64,000 nt of DNA from Nostoc sp. LEGE 06077 (GTDB taxonomy: Bacteria; Cyanobacteriota; Cyanobacteriia; Cyanobacteriales; Nostocaceae), in assembly GCF_015207705.1 (NCBI RefSeq), contig NZ_JADEWI010000003.1, positions 62,001-126,000 of the forward strand, written 5' to 3'. Of the stretch, positions 15,582 to 24,061 are shown in pieces. A program made the translations under genes and the position numbers. The notes under the pieces were generated by a model. The model made no database searches, was not told where the DNA came from, and saw only the letters and a program-made list of their open reading frames with translations. Within the stretch, counting starts at the first letter, position 1. Each line of letters opens with the position of its first letter.

Positions 15582-15608
15582 ATAAATTTACCAAAAACTC
15601 TTCTGGTT

Positions 15609-15857
15609 TTATATCGGTACAGCATTCTCTTGTCTGTACCTCCCGCTTATTTGGTTCAGTTGTGGTTTTGCATTCAGCACGTCTATGCCGAGATATCTAA
15701 AATCATAATTCCCCTCTGTGATTAGCCGATGAATTTGGCTACCATCGCCCATAAATAAATACTCCACTCCCATAGCAGCTGATTCCCAACTAAATCGGCA
15801 GTTGGCAGCACGCAAGGCAGTAGAGATGGGGTAAATGGATTTCACAGAAAATTTCAC
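15609..15857 (-). CDS. small hypothetical protein
   Basis: An 82-aa ORF that starts with GTG at 15857 and ends at a well-placed terminator, which favours a real gene. No family is recognised. The middle reads MGDGSQIHRLITEG and NYDFRYLGIDV. The start is uncertain. Confidence 0.45.
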   Translation of the reverse strand: MKFSVKSIYPISTALRAANCRFSWESAAMGVEYLFMGDGSQIHRLITEGNYDFRYLGIDVLNAKPQLNQISGRYRQENAVPI

Positions 15858-15928
15858 CTATTGAACATTCCTTTAAACATACTACACTTGTATTACTATC
15901 CTGTCTATACCTTTAAGGAGAAAAAGTC

Positions 15929-16264
15929 ATGCATACCATTACTCGCACCCCAACTACCGATATGGAAGTTACCAGCATTCGTCTGGAGCGGGAACTCAAA
16001 GATAAACTCAAAGAAATAGCTGGCAATCAGGGCTATCAAGCCTTAATCCGCGATATTCTCTGGAATTATGTCCAACAAAAATCTGGTGAGTGGAAACCGC
16101 GATTTTCCAGAGCCGATATTCGAGCTAGTATAGCCGCCACAGCCCAGCAGGAAGAACGTTGTGTACTTACAGGTCAATTGATTCAAGCTCAACAGCCTAT
16201 GTTACTAGGACTCACGAGGAATGGGGATATGGTTCCTCTGAGTGTCGAAAGTTTGGCTGGATAG
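15929..16264 (+). CDS. ribbon-helix-helix-like small protein
   Basis: A 111-aa protein with a possible N-terminal ribbon-helix-helix segment (VTSIRLERELKDKLKEIAGN, residues 14-33) followed by a helical stretch. Such proteins bind DNA as dimers, so a regulator or antitoxin-like role is possible. A strong AAGGAG ribosome site precedes the ATG. No toxin-like partner lies beside it on the same strand. Confidence 0.75.
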   Translation: MHTITRTPTTDMEVTSIRLERELKDKLKEIAGNQGYQALIRDILWNYVQQKSGEWKPRFSRADIRASIAATAQQEERCVLTGQLIQAQQPMLLGLTRNGDMVPLSVESLAG

Positions 16265-16282
16265 TTTCTACTTCAACCGAGG

Positions 16283-16320
16283 GCAGCTGAGTTCTTCATC
16301 CAGGTAACTGGGCTGCCTTC
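16283..16320 (+). terminator. possible terminator after the ribbon-helix-helix gene
   Basis: GGCAGC and GCTGCC flank a loop of about 24 bases just past the stop codon. The tail is only moderately T-rich. Confidence 0.35.
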
Positions 16321-16974
16321 AATATTTATTATTTAAAATATTTATATTTATTTGTTAAGCTTCAAGCACAGCAGGCAAGTTCAACAGCAAACTGGAATTT
16401 TAGTAACAGGGATGCTATAACGCTTGATACAGTAAATGACCAACTTTATCACTACTTCATAAGTATAGGCAGAAGCTTGATATTACCATCTACAAACTTT
16501 TTACAGAGGGGGAAAAGCACTAACAGAGTTTTTTCTGAGGTTCTGTCATAATAGAATTTAATTTTTGGCAAACCCTTAGAAACGTACTTAGCACAAGAAA
16601 AAAATTTAGCAATAAATATTACTAAATTTAATGTAATTAACAGTATTAATGCCGTAATCATTTTGAGAGTTTTGATCTTAATTCCAGAGAAATTACGGTT
16701 TATGTATAGTTACCGACAAGCTATCCTAGGCCAAAGTCTAGTAGTTTAGGTCTGCGTCACAGCCCCAAATCCTTTTGTAAGCAGTACCTTAATATATTTT
16801 AGATATTTTTCTATACCCATGTATAAATTAGTTTAATATACCAGTTACTTAATCATCTGCAAGAGAAAGGGGCTATAACAGGTGAGAGAAAGTCTCGATA
16901 AAAAATTTGCCACTGTTAGGGTGCAGCAACATAACTAATGAAGATAATATGCCAAGAAATTGGGTGCATACGAT
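16321..16974. other. AT-rich intergenic region before the GAF kinase gene
   Basis: About 650 bp with no convincing gene. A hydrophobic short ORF on the - strand (16452-16661) looks like chance reading of AT-rich DNA. No structured RNA motif is recognised. Confidence 0.45.
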
Positions 16975-19023
16975 ATGAGGTCATTATCTAAGAGCGTGCC
17001 AGGAATGAAAAAACGTTTATCATTGCCGCCACAGTGTCCAGATGACCTAGACCGACCACAATCATACCCACTCAAGCTGATGCAGCATCAGAAAGAGCCA
17101 ACTCTTCAGTTGGTACAGAAAATTAATCACATCATCGCCAACAACTCAGCAACGACATTGATGCTGCAAGAAATTGCTCGATTGCTAGGAGATGCCTTCA
17201 AAGTCGATTGCTGTTGCTTAGTTACAGTATCCACCAGCGAGGCATCTGCTGAATCAATCGCTGTAAATTGGTGTTCTGATGAGTATTTGGCAATGCCTCA
17301 CCCAAGTCAATTGTTCTCCACAGATCAACTGCTGATGGACTTGCCTGTAGTGCAATGTGCGGCTGAACCCTTTACCATTGAGGATATTTCAACTATTCAA
17401 AATAGTTTGGTAGTGGGCTGCCAACACCTGCCATTACCAATAAGATCTGTTTTGGCAATCCCTACTCGGTTTGCTGGACAAAATAATGGTGTGATTAGTC
17501 TGATCAAATTCCAACCATACAATTGGAGTGAGTCAGAAAAAGAACTGTTAAATTTTGTTGAGTCATCTTGTGCGATCGCTTTTTCTCAAGTCTCACAAGT
17601 TCAATTAATCGCCGCACAACAACAGGATCTGCAAAAAAGCGAGCAACATCAAAGTTTGATCAAGCAATTAACTATATTAAGTCGGAGTAATTTGGAGCTA
17701 AATCAAATGCTCCAGTTAGCGATTTCTTCTACTGCTGAATCTTTACAGGCAGATAGAGGGTTGCTCATCTTGCTCAAATATACAGATCCTTTATTTAGAA
17801 CTCAACCGAAAAAGCAAATTCCCAAAGCAAAAGCCACCATAGTTGCCGAGTGGAACCGAAATACACCAAGTGCGAGTAAGTCAGATGTGGCACCGCAGTC
17901 ATTTCTGATTTCTGAGTGTGGCTTATGCCAACGTGTATTCACAGACTCAGGCAAAGCAGTAATTATTGATGATTCCACAGACCTTCAGGATACCTTGACA
18001 GCTGTTTCATTGTTTACACTGGATGTCTTGCCTGCTGTGCTGTTGGTACCATTAGAAAACCAAGGTAAAGTTTTAGGATTTATTGTTCTTCAGCAAGCAA
18101 CAGCCCGTAACTGGCAATTACCAGACTTAAACCTTGTGGAAATGGTCTGCGCTCAAATGAGCAATGCCATTATTCAATCACAAACATTACGGCAGGTACA
18201 GACCTTGGTAGATGAACGGACAGCAAAACTCCAAAGCAGTCTGGAACTCCAAGCAAAATTGCATGAAAAAACACGGCAATATGTTGAGCAACTGCGAGAA
18301 CTCAATCATCTCAAAGATGAATTTTTGAGTAATATGAGCGATCGCCTACGTTATCCACTGACAAATATGCAAATGTCAATCAAGAATTTGCGTTTGCCGG
18401 GAATTCAACCAGACCGTCAAGCGAGATACATGGATATCTTAGAGCAAGAATGTACTAAAGAAATTAATTTGATCAATGATTTGCTGACACTCCAGAAACT
18501 AGAGTCTAAGCAAGAACGTCCGCAATTTGAAACTATAGATTTAAATACTAGAATTCAGGCATTAGCATCGAATCTCAACGCAAAACTAGCGGCTAAAACC
18601 TTAAGTATCAATCTGGATTTACCCCAAGATTCATTGAAAATACAGACCGAATTAGAAAGTTTTAACCGCATCCTGCAAGAATTATTAACTAATGCGTGTA
18701 CATACTCAGAGCCGGAAACTGTAATTCATGTGCAAGCCTTTCACCGAGTTGAGCAACTGATCGATCAAGTTATTATTAAAGTAACCAATATAGGAAGGGG
18801 CATCTCTGAAGAAGAAGCCACGTACATATTTGATCGGTTCCGGCGTGGTAAAGGTGGACGATGGACTCCGGGAACAGGTTTAGGACTGGCTTTAGCCAAG
18901 TCTTTGGTACAGCATTTGAATGGGGCGATCGCTGTTGAAAGTACTCAAATCCCAGATTCTCAACAAAGCCAAGTTTGTTTTACCTTGACATTACAGCAAT
19001 TTTCCGACGAAAGCGAACCATAA
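16975..19023 (+). CDS. GAF-domain histidine kinase-like protein lacking the H-box histidine
   Basis: About 682 aa and soluble. Two GAF-type sensor regions (about 40-205 and 235-415) precede a coiled coil and a HisKA/HATPase core. The H-box reads LSNMSDRLRYPLTN, where family members have SHELRTPL, so the phospho-accepting His is replaced by Asp456. The ATP-binding half looks intact: LLTNACTYSEP (N box), NIGRGI (G1, with Asp replaced by Asn), FDRFRRG and GTGLGLALAKSL. The codons AGC GAT CGC that create the change form a HIP1 octamer. It may be a pseudokinase. The ATG at 16975 is preferred over a TTG five codons upstream. Confidence 0.85.
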   Translation: MRSLSKSVPGMKKRLSLPPQCPDDLDRPQSYPLKLMQHQKEPTLQLVQKINHIIANNSATTLMLQEIARLLGDAFKVDCCCLVTVSTSEASAESIAVNWCSDEYLAMPHPSQLFSTDQLLMDLPVVQCAAEPFTIEDISTIQNSLVVGCQHLPLPIRSVLAIPTRFAGQNNGVISLIKFQPYNWSESEKELLNFVESSCAIAFSQVSQVQLIAAQQQDLQKSEQHQSLIKQLTILSRSNLELNQMLQLAISSTAESLQADRGLLILLKYTDPLFRTQPKKQIPKAKATIVAEWNRNTPSASKSDVAPQSFLISECGLCQRVFTDSGKAVIIDDSTDLQDTLTAVSLFTLDVLPAVLLVPLENQGKVLGFIVLQQATARNWQLPDLNLVEMVCAQMSNAIIQSQTLRQVQTLVDERTAKLQSSLELQAKLHEKTRQYVEQLRELNHLKDEFLSNMSDRLRYPLTNMQMSIKNLRLPGIQPDRQARYMDILEQECTKEINLINDLLTLQKLESKQERPQFETIDLNTRIQALASNLNAKLAAKTLSINLDLPQDSLKIQTELESFNRILQELLTNACTYSEPETVIHVQAFHRVEQLIDQVIIKVTNIGRGISEEEATYIFDRFRRGKGGRWTPGTGLGLALAKSLVQHLNGAIAVESTQIPDSQQSQVCFTLTLQQFSDESEP

Positions 19024-19031
19024 CTCAGACC

Positions 19032-19622
19032 GTGACTGAACAAAACAATTCCACAGCCAACCTTGATTTCAACGCCGCTATTGATGATGACACTAACCTA
19101 GAAGACAATTTGGCTGTTGATTCAGCTAATTTGCCTCCTGTAGCCATCCAAATCGAGAAAATAGCAGAGCGACAGCGACAAATTTCCGCCAAAATCCATA
19201 TTCCTCATCCTGTGGAACGGATATGGCAAGTGTTGACAGATTATGAAGCCTTAGTTGACTTCATCCCCAATCTAGCTAAAAGTCGTTTAATGGAGCATCC
19301 TAATGGTGGTATTCGACTTGAGCAAGTAGGTTCTCAACGCTTATTGAATTTCAACTTTTGTGCGCGTGTAGTTTTAGATTTGGAAGAAGATTTTCCCCAG
19401 CAAATTACGTTCTCTATGGTGGAAGGCGATTTCAAAGGCTTCTCTGGTAGTTGGAACCTAGAGCCTCACTCTCTTGATGGAATTACAGGAACTAATCTTT
19501 GCTACACCATTAAAGTTTGGCCAAAACTAACTATGCCTGTGACCATTATTGAACGTCGTCTGAGTAAGGATTTACAGTTGAATCTTTTAGCCATTTACCA
19601 GCGTATAGAACAGTTGGTATAG
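19032..19622 (+). CDS. SRPBCC (START-like) cyclase/dehydrase family protein
   Basis: The C-terminal 145 residues form a polyketide-cyclase/coenzyme Q-binding type SRPBCC fold: AKIHIPHPVERIWQVLTDYE, FIPNLAKSRLM, and a C-terminal amphipathic helix KDLQLNLLAIYQRIEQLV. The N-terminal 50 residues are acidic and low-complexity. Such proteins bind hydrophobic ligands. The start is uncertain: a GTG at 19032 avoids overlap with the kinase gene, while a TTG at 18975 would overlap it. It is probably co-transcribed with the kinase nine bases upstream. Confidence 0.78.
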   Translation: MTEQNNSTANLDFNAAIDDDTNLEDNLAVDSANLPPVAIQIEKIAERQRQISAKIHIPHPVERIWQVLTDYEALVDFIPNLAKSRLMEHPNGGIRLEQVGSQRLLNFNFCARVVLDLEEDFPQQITFSMVEGDFKGFSGSWNLEPHSLDGITGTNLCYTIKVWPKLTMPVTIIERRLSKDLQLNLLAIYQRIEQLV

Positions 19623-19714
19623 ACGAAATGATTAATTATTTATCAAGTTTTCCTGATTAACAAGCTTTGAACAGGAAAGCTTGACTTTTCAGTTAACACC
19701 AAATTTACTTAAAA

Positions 19715-19787
19715 TACCCCCAGGGGAATTCGAATCCCCGTCGCCTCCGTGAAAGGGAGGTGTCCTAGGCCTCTAGACGATGGGGGC
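19715..19787 (-). tRNA. tRNA-Glu(UUC), copy 1
   Basis: Canonical cloverleaf: acceptor GCCCCCA/TGGGGGT, anticodon stem CCTCC/GGAGG with loop CTTTCAC, T-loop TTCGAAT, A73. No encoded CCA. The sequence is identical to the copy at 19836 and unlike the divergent Glu gene of the array. This tRNA type also feeds tetrapyrrole synthesis through glutamyl-tRNA reductase. Confidence 0.96.
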
Positions 19788-19835
19788 ATAAGACTTCCGA
19801 CTGTATATTAGTTTGATGCTGCCTTGCTGGTAAAG

Positions 19836-19908
19836 TACCCCCAGGGGAATTCGAATCCCCGTCGCCTCCGTGAAAGGGAGGTGTCCTAGGCCTCTAGACG
19901 ATGGGGGC
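19836..19908 (-). tRNA. tRNA-Glu(UUC), copy 2
   Basis: Identical over the whole gene to the copy 121 bp away at 19715. The flanking spacers differ, so the duplication is gene-sized. No encoded CCA. Confidence 0.96.
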
Positions 19909-20196
19909 ATGCAATCAAACCTTTTATAAATTAACTAATTTTCCTAGTGATGTCAACAGCTTTTGCAAAAAAACAATTTTTGTTGCAGATAAACTAAGAT
20001 CCAGGAAAAAAGCCAATAACTAATGACCATTGACCATTGACTCTTGACCAACAGACAATAGAGTATCTTACAAAACCAAGTATGAAAGAAAATCCCATTT
20101 TAATTAGGTACAAAGAGTGTAATGCTGTACTCTGGAGAAGTCATCTTTACACTCCTTTACAAGAGATTTTGAAATTTATCACTCAAAATCTACAAC

Positions 20197-22119
20197 ATGG
20201 AAGCATCTCTTGAAATCACCTTACAGATGGTGATTGCTGTTGTCGCAGGTATTAGCGCCCAAGTGATAGCTGCATACTTGCGTGTACCCAGCATCGTTTT
20301 ATTGCTCTTCTTGGGCATTATCCTTGGCTCCGACGGTCTGGGATTGTTGCACCCGCATTTGCTAGGTACAGGACTAGAAGTCATTGTTTCTCTAGCGACA
20401 GCTATCATCCTGTTTGAAGGTGGACTGAATTTAGATTTGCGAGAATTAGGCAAGGTTTCAGTTAGCTTGCAATTACTCGTTACCCTAGGAACCCTGATCA
20501 CCCTATTGGGCGGCAGTATGGCGGCTCATTGGCTGGGTGAATTTCCTTGGAATATCGCTTTCTTATATGCTTCGATAGTTGTGGTTACAGGGCCAACAGT
20601 GGTTGGGCCTCTGCTCAAACAAATTAATGTAGATCGACAGGTAGCTACACTCTTAGAAGGAGAAGGGGTTTTAATTGACCCAGTGGGTGCTATTTTGGCC
20701 TTTGTGGTCTTGGATACGATTGTTAACGGTGATGCTGACCCAGTTAACGCCATTGTTGGTTTGCTGATGCGTTTGGGGGTGGGTGCAGCAATTGGTGCAG
20801 TTGGTGGCTACTTGATGAGTTGGGTTTTTAAGTATGCCACTTTGCTGTCGTTTGAGTTGAAAAATCTTGTAGTTTTGGCAATACTTTGGGGTCTGTTTTC
20901 TCTCGCCCAGACAATTCGCAGTGAATCGGGAGTGATGACAACAGTAGTAGCAGGAGCCGTATTTGCCAATTCTTCTGTACCGGAAGAACGTCTGTTACGC
21001 AGCTTTAAAGGTCAGTTAACAATTCTCAGTGTTTCCGTTCTCTTCATTCTGTTAGCGGCTGATTTATCTATCGCCAGCGTATTTGCCTTGGGTTGGGGTA
21101 GTGTTTTAACTGTTTTAGTACTGATGTTTGTGGTGCGGCCAATTAATATCTTGGCCTGTACTTGGAACAGTAACCTCAACTGGCGACAAAAATTATTTTT
21201 AAGCTGGGTGGCTCCGAGAGGAATTGTATCTGCTTCTGTGGCTTCATTATTCGCCATTTTATTGACGCAACATGGGATAAATGGTGGTGATGCCATTAAA
21301 GCTTTAGTATTTTTGACCATCATTATGACGGTGGTTTGCCAAGGGTTAACGGCTGGGGGAATTGCTCAGTTATTGCAAATCACCTCCAAGGATGCAACTG
21401 GAGTGGTAATTGTCGGTTGTAATTCCTTGAGTTTATTAATTGCTCGCTTCTTTCAAGAACGCGGAGAGTCTGTGGTGATGATTGACACAGACCCAGAACG
21501 CTGCGAAAAAGCCGCCGAGCAAAATATTCGTGTGATTGCTAGTAGCGCCCTAGATACCGGAGTTTTGGAAGAAGCAGGACTAGCTTCTATGGGGACTTTT
21601 GTGGCGATGACAAGTAACGGGGAGGTAAATTTTGTCTTGGCACAACGCGCTGCTGAAGAATTTAATCCGCCGCGTGTGTTAGCTGTTTTTCCCCGTGATC
21701 CCCAGGCGAGTAATGGCGGAAATCAAAAGACGGTAAATCAGGCTTTTATTAACGAATTAACAATTAAGACTTGGAATGAGTACCTCAATGACGGACGCGT
21801 GAAGTTAGGAACAACGACGTTAGATACAGCAGATTTTGATAGTCAACAAGAACGCATCCAAGAGAAAATTCGGACTGGGGTATTGCTACCGCTACTGTTA
21901 GAACGAGAAGAACGTCTCCAAGTAATGCCAGCCAATCAAGACTGGGAAGTAGGCGATCGCATTATCTATTTATTACACGACCCCAGACCAAATCTGTTAA
22001 AACGCTTATCTGGTGCTAGTCAATCTACGCCTTTGGCTGTAGAAAAATTACCAGAACTAGAAGAAGTTGCTGTATCAACTTTGGTTCAACTCTCTACTAG
22101 TGAAGTTTCTGGAAGTTGA
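20197..22119 (+). CDS. CPA1-type Na+(K+)/H+ antiporter with TrkA-N/TrkA-C domains
   Basis: A 640-aa membrane protein. About 12 transmembrane helices cover residues 5-395, including ILFEGGLNLDLREL, VVTGPTVVGPLLKQ, EGEGVLIDPVGAI and WVAPRGIVSASVASL, typical of NhaP-like exchangers. A TrkA-N Rossmann domain follows (VVIVGCNSLSLLIARFF and MIDTDPERCEKAAEQ), then a TrkA-C-like region to the end. The regulatory domain suggests gating by nucleotides. It probably exports Na+ or K+ against protons for pH and salt homeostasis. Its 3' end overlaps the convergent cytochrome b-like gene by 34 bp. Confidence 0.93.
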   Translation: MEASLEITLQMVIAVVAGISAQVIAAYLRVPSIVLLLFLGIILGSDGLGLLHPHLLGTGLEVIVSLATAIILFEGGLNLDLRELGKVSVSLQLLVTLGTLITLLGGSMAAHWLGEFPWNIAFLYASIVVVTGPTVVGPLLKQINVDRQVATLLEGEGVLIDPVGAILAFVVLDTIVNGDADPVNAIVGLLMRLGVGAAIGAVGGYLMSWVFKYATLLSFELKNLVVLAILWGLFSLAQTIRSESGVMTTVVAGAVFANSSVPEERLLRSFKGQLTILSVSVLFILLAADLSIASVFALGWGSVLTVLVLMFVVRPINILACTWNSNLNWRQKLFLSWVAPRGIVSASVASLFAILLTQHGINGGDAIKALVFLTIIMTVVCQGLTAGGIAQLLQITSKDATGVVIVGCNSLSLLIARFFQERGESVVMIDTDPERCEKAAEQNIRVIASSALDTGVLEEAGLASMGTFVAMTSNGEVNFVLAQRAAEEFNPPRVLAVFPRDPQASNGGNQKTVNQAFINELTIKTWNEYLNDGRVKLGTTTLDTADFDSQQERIQEKIRTGVLLPLLLEREERLQVMPANQDWEVGDRIIYLLHDPRPNLLKRLSGASQSTPLAVEKLPELEEVAVSTLVQLSTSEVSGS

Positions 22120-22721
22120 TTTGACGCTATATAAATTTGCTGTTCTTGCCACAGGAGCGCCAGTAAATGCACTACAGCCAGAACTAGGGTAGCCGTCGCC
22201 ACAATATAACTGTGGATGGTGTAAAGATGTTCAACGGTGAGGGTGTTAATCGCTCCACCACCAGTCAGGATATTTCGCAGTTGCTCACCAATCAAGGGAA
22301 TGGCTTCGATGGTTCCCAACTCAATGCTAAAACGCCAGTATCCTGCTTGTGTCCAATCAAGGAGCATGGCTGTCCAATCTAATCCGATCGCACTTAAGGT
22401 GAGTAATATACCACTAACCCAAGCTGCAAGCCAACTCTGGCTAAATTGTCGCCCTAAAAACATCACGATAATTTGCACAAGGGCGATCGCAATTAAACCA
22501 TTACCTGCTATCTCATGGGTGCGGTAGAATAACCACCCATAAGGTATTTGAGTATTAATCATCTTTAAGGAATTATAAGCACCACCTGCTGTTGGTTCGT
22601 AGTAAAAAGACAGCAAGATGCCCGTGGTGGTATAAATCAAGCACAGGGTCAGAATTACGACTGATAATACCGTTGCGAGTCGCCGCAAAATTCTATCAAA
22701 CTGGGTGCTTTGCATATTCAC
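22086..22721 (-). CDS. cytochrome b/b6-like membrane protein with one altered haem ligand
   Basis: A 211-aa protein with about four to five membrane helices matching the N-terminal domain of cytochrome b6. The four-helix haem scaffold is recognisable by His69 (RTHEIAGN), His170 (YTIHSYI) and His185 (VVHLLAL). The position 14 residues after His69, normally His, is Gln83. Known b6 proteins use two His pairs at these spacings, so one of the two haems may be lost or differently ligated. It lacks the petD and Rieske genes nearby and is probably a divergent b-type cytochrome of unknown partner. It overlaps the antiporter gene tail to tail. Confidence 0.82.
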   Translation of the reverse strand: MNMQSTQFDRILRRLATVLSVVILTLCLIYTTTGILLSFYYEPTAGGAYNSLKMINTQIPYGWLFYRTHEIAGNGLIAIALVQIIVMFLGRQFSQSWLAAWVSGILLTLSAIGLDWTAMLLDWTQAGYWRFSIELGTIEAIPLIGEQLRNILTGGGAINTLTVEHLYTIHSYIVATATLVLAVVHLLALLWQEQQIYIASNQLPETSLVES

Positions 22722-22812
22722 CCCTCCTGTTCTTTATTAAATATGTATTTTTACTACATTTTAACTAAGAAATATTTATATTTGTTGCATTTATCAAAGA
22801 TATATAAAATTT

Positions 22813-23508
22813 TTAAATTAAATATTTCACCCAAATCTTTAGCGGTTCTGGGGAGCCATACCAAATTCCAGGGCTTCTAGGTGAGTGTCTCACACCTTCA
22901 ATAATCAGATTCTCTGCCCCTTCTAGATGAGCAGATGCAATGGGAGTAATGCCATCTCCCCAAGTGTTACCTTGACCACAGGTTAATTGGTAACTGCTGT
23001 AGGCTAACCAGCTACCAGGCCGCCGTTCGCCCAAAATAGTTTTGCCGGCAACACAAACATAACGGACATTTTTGTAAAATGCTCCGGGATAGTTATTGGC
23101 TACAAAGTCAAGATTCCAGCGCGTCCAGCGTTCTTGACTAATATGAGGAGTGCCTAAAGTAATGAGAGTCGCAACTAAAGGATGAGCATTCCAAACAGAT
23201 GGATAAGCTTGATTGCGGGGAGTATACGGCTTTTCTCCTAAATAAATCCGGGAAATCCAACCACCAGCTGAATGACCAATTAGATTGATTTGTGTGGCTT
23301 GATATTCCTGCAATATTTGTTTAACAGTCAGGTCAAGCTTTTGCAAAATTGGTGTGACAGGTCTGCCACCAACAGTAGGAAGCCAATCACGCCGCCGCAG
23401 TGGTACTGTAACTGTGGGAAATCCCAACTGTTGCAGGGATTGTTCTAGGGTCTGGTAGGCGATCGCGCTTTCTAAATATCCAGGTACAATAACTGTAGGT
23501 AAGGGCAT
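22813..23508 (-). CDS. alpha/beta hydrolase (lipase-like)
   Basis: A 231-aa protein with the alpha/beta hydrolase oxyanion segment VIVPGYLES at the N-terminus and the nucleophile elbow GHSAGG (Ser80). A His in GVRHSPRSPG near residue 207 is the likely catalytic base. No signal peptide is present. The substrate is unknown; triacylglycerol lipase/PGAP1-like proteins share this layout. Confidence 0.85.
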   Translation of the reverse strand: MPLPTVIVPGYLESAIAYQTLEQSLQQLGFPTVTVPLRRRDWLPTVGGRPVTPILQKLDLTVKQILQEYQATQINLIGHSAGGWISRIYLGEKPYTPRNQAYPSVWNAHPLVATLITLGTPHISQERWTRWNLDFVANNYPGAFYKNVRYVCVAGKTILGERRPGSWLAYSSYQLTCGQGNTWGDGITPIASAHLEGAENLIIEGVRHSPRSPGIWYGSPEPLKIWVKYLI

Positions 23509-24061
23509 TTTATGATTAAAATCAAAATTTTATGGTGGGAAATGATGTCATTAAAATATCAGTAATTATGCAGCCCTTGTTGATCCTCATCTATTAGCGA
23601 AAAAGCAAATTTAGCCACAATTAGCAACTAACTGATGTGATACCATGTCATCTGTATGCAATTTTTAGCAAACAACAACCTAACCATCTATTACAAAATC
23701 TCTACTGACAGAGAAACAGTTATATCAATAGTTGGTTCTGGTAGATCCTAGATGGATATATCTTTAGACCGATGCGTTCAGTATCACGGGCAACTACTGT
23801 AATTGTCAGTTTGAACTGCGTAAATCTATACGCAACATAGAAATTAGTGAAGTGATAAGCATTTAATGTTCTGATTTGCAAGTGCAACCAAAAAAGATAA
23901 AATTGCGTCATTAAAAAGTTAAAACCACCAAAACAATCTAACTCTTGTCTTTTTGAGTTCTACCCAAAAAGTTATTCTCTTTAGAGGGATGCATTTTGTA
24001 CCACCAAGATAATATTGATTTGCTAATAAACTGCAACTGAGCCGAGTGAACGATAACAGAT
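23509..24061. other. AT-rich divergent intergenic region
   Basis: About 550 bp between divergent genes, presumably with promoters on both sides. Short ORFs on the - strand have no protein-like features. I see no structured RNA or strong repeat. Confidence 0.45.

Noticed and set aside
16452-16661. Hydrophobic 69-codon frame on the - strand
   Set aside because: AT-rich DNA read in a T-rich frame gives Ile, Leu and Phe by chance; there is no ribosome site or neighbour support.
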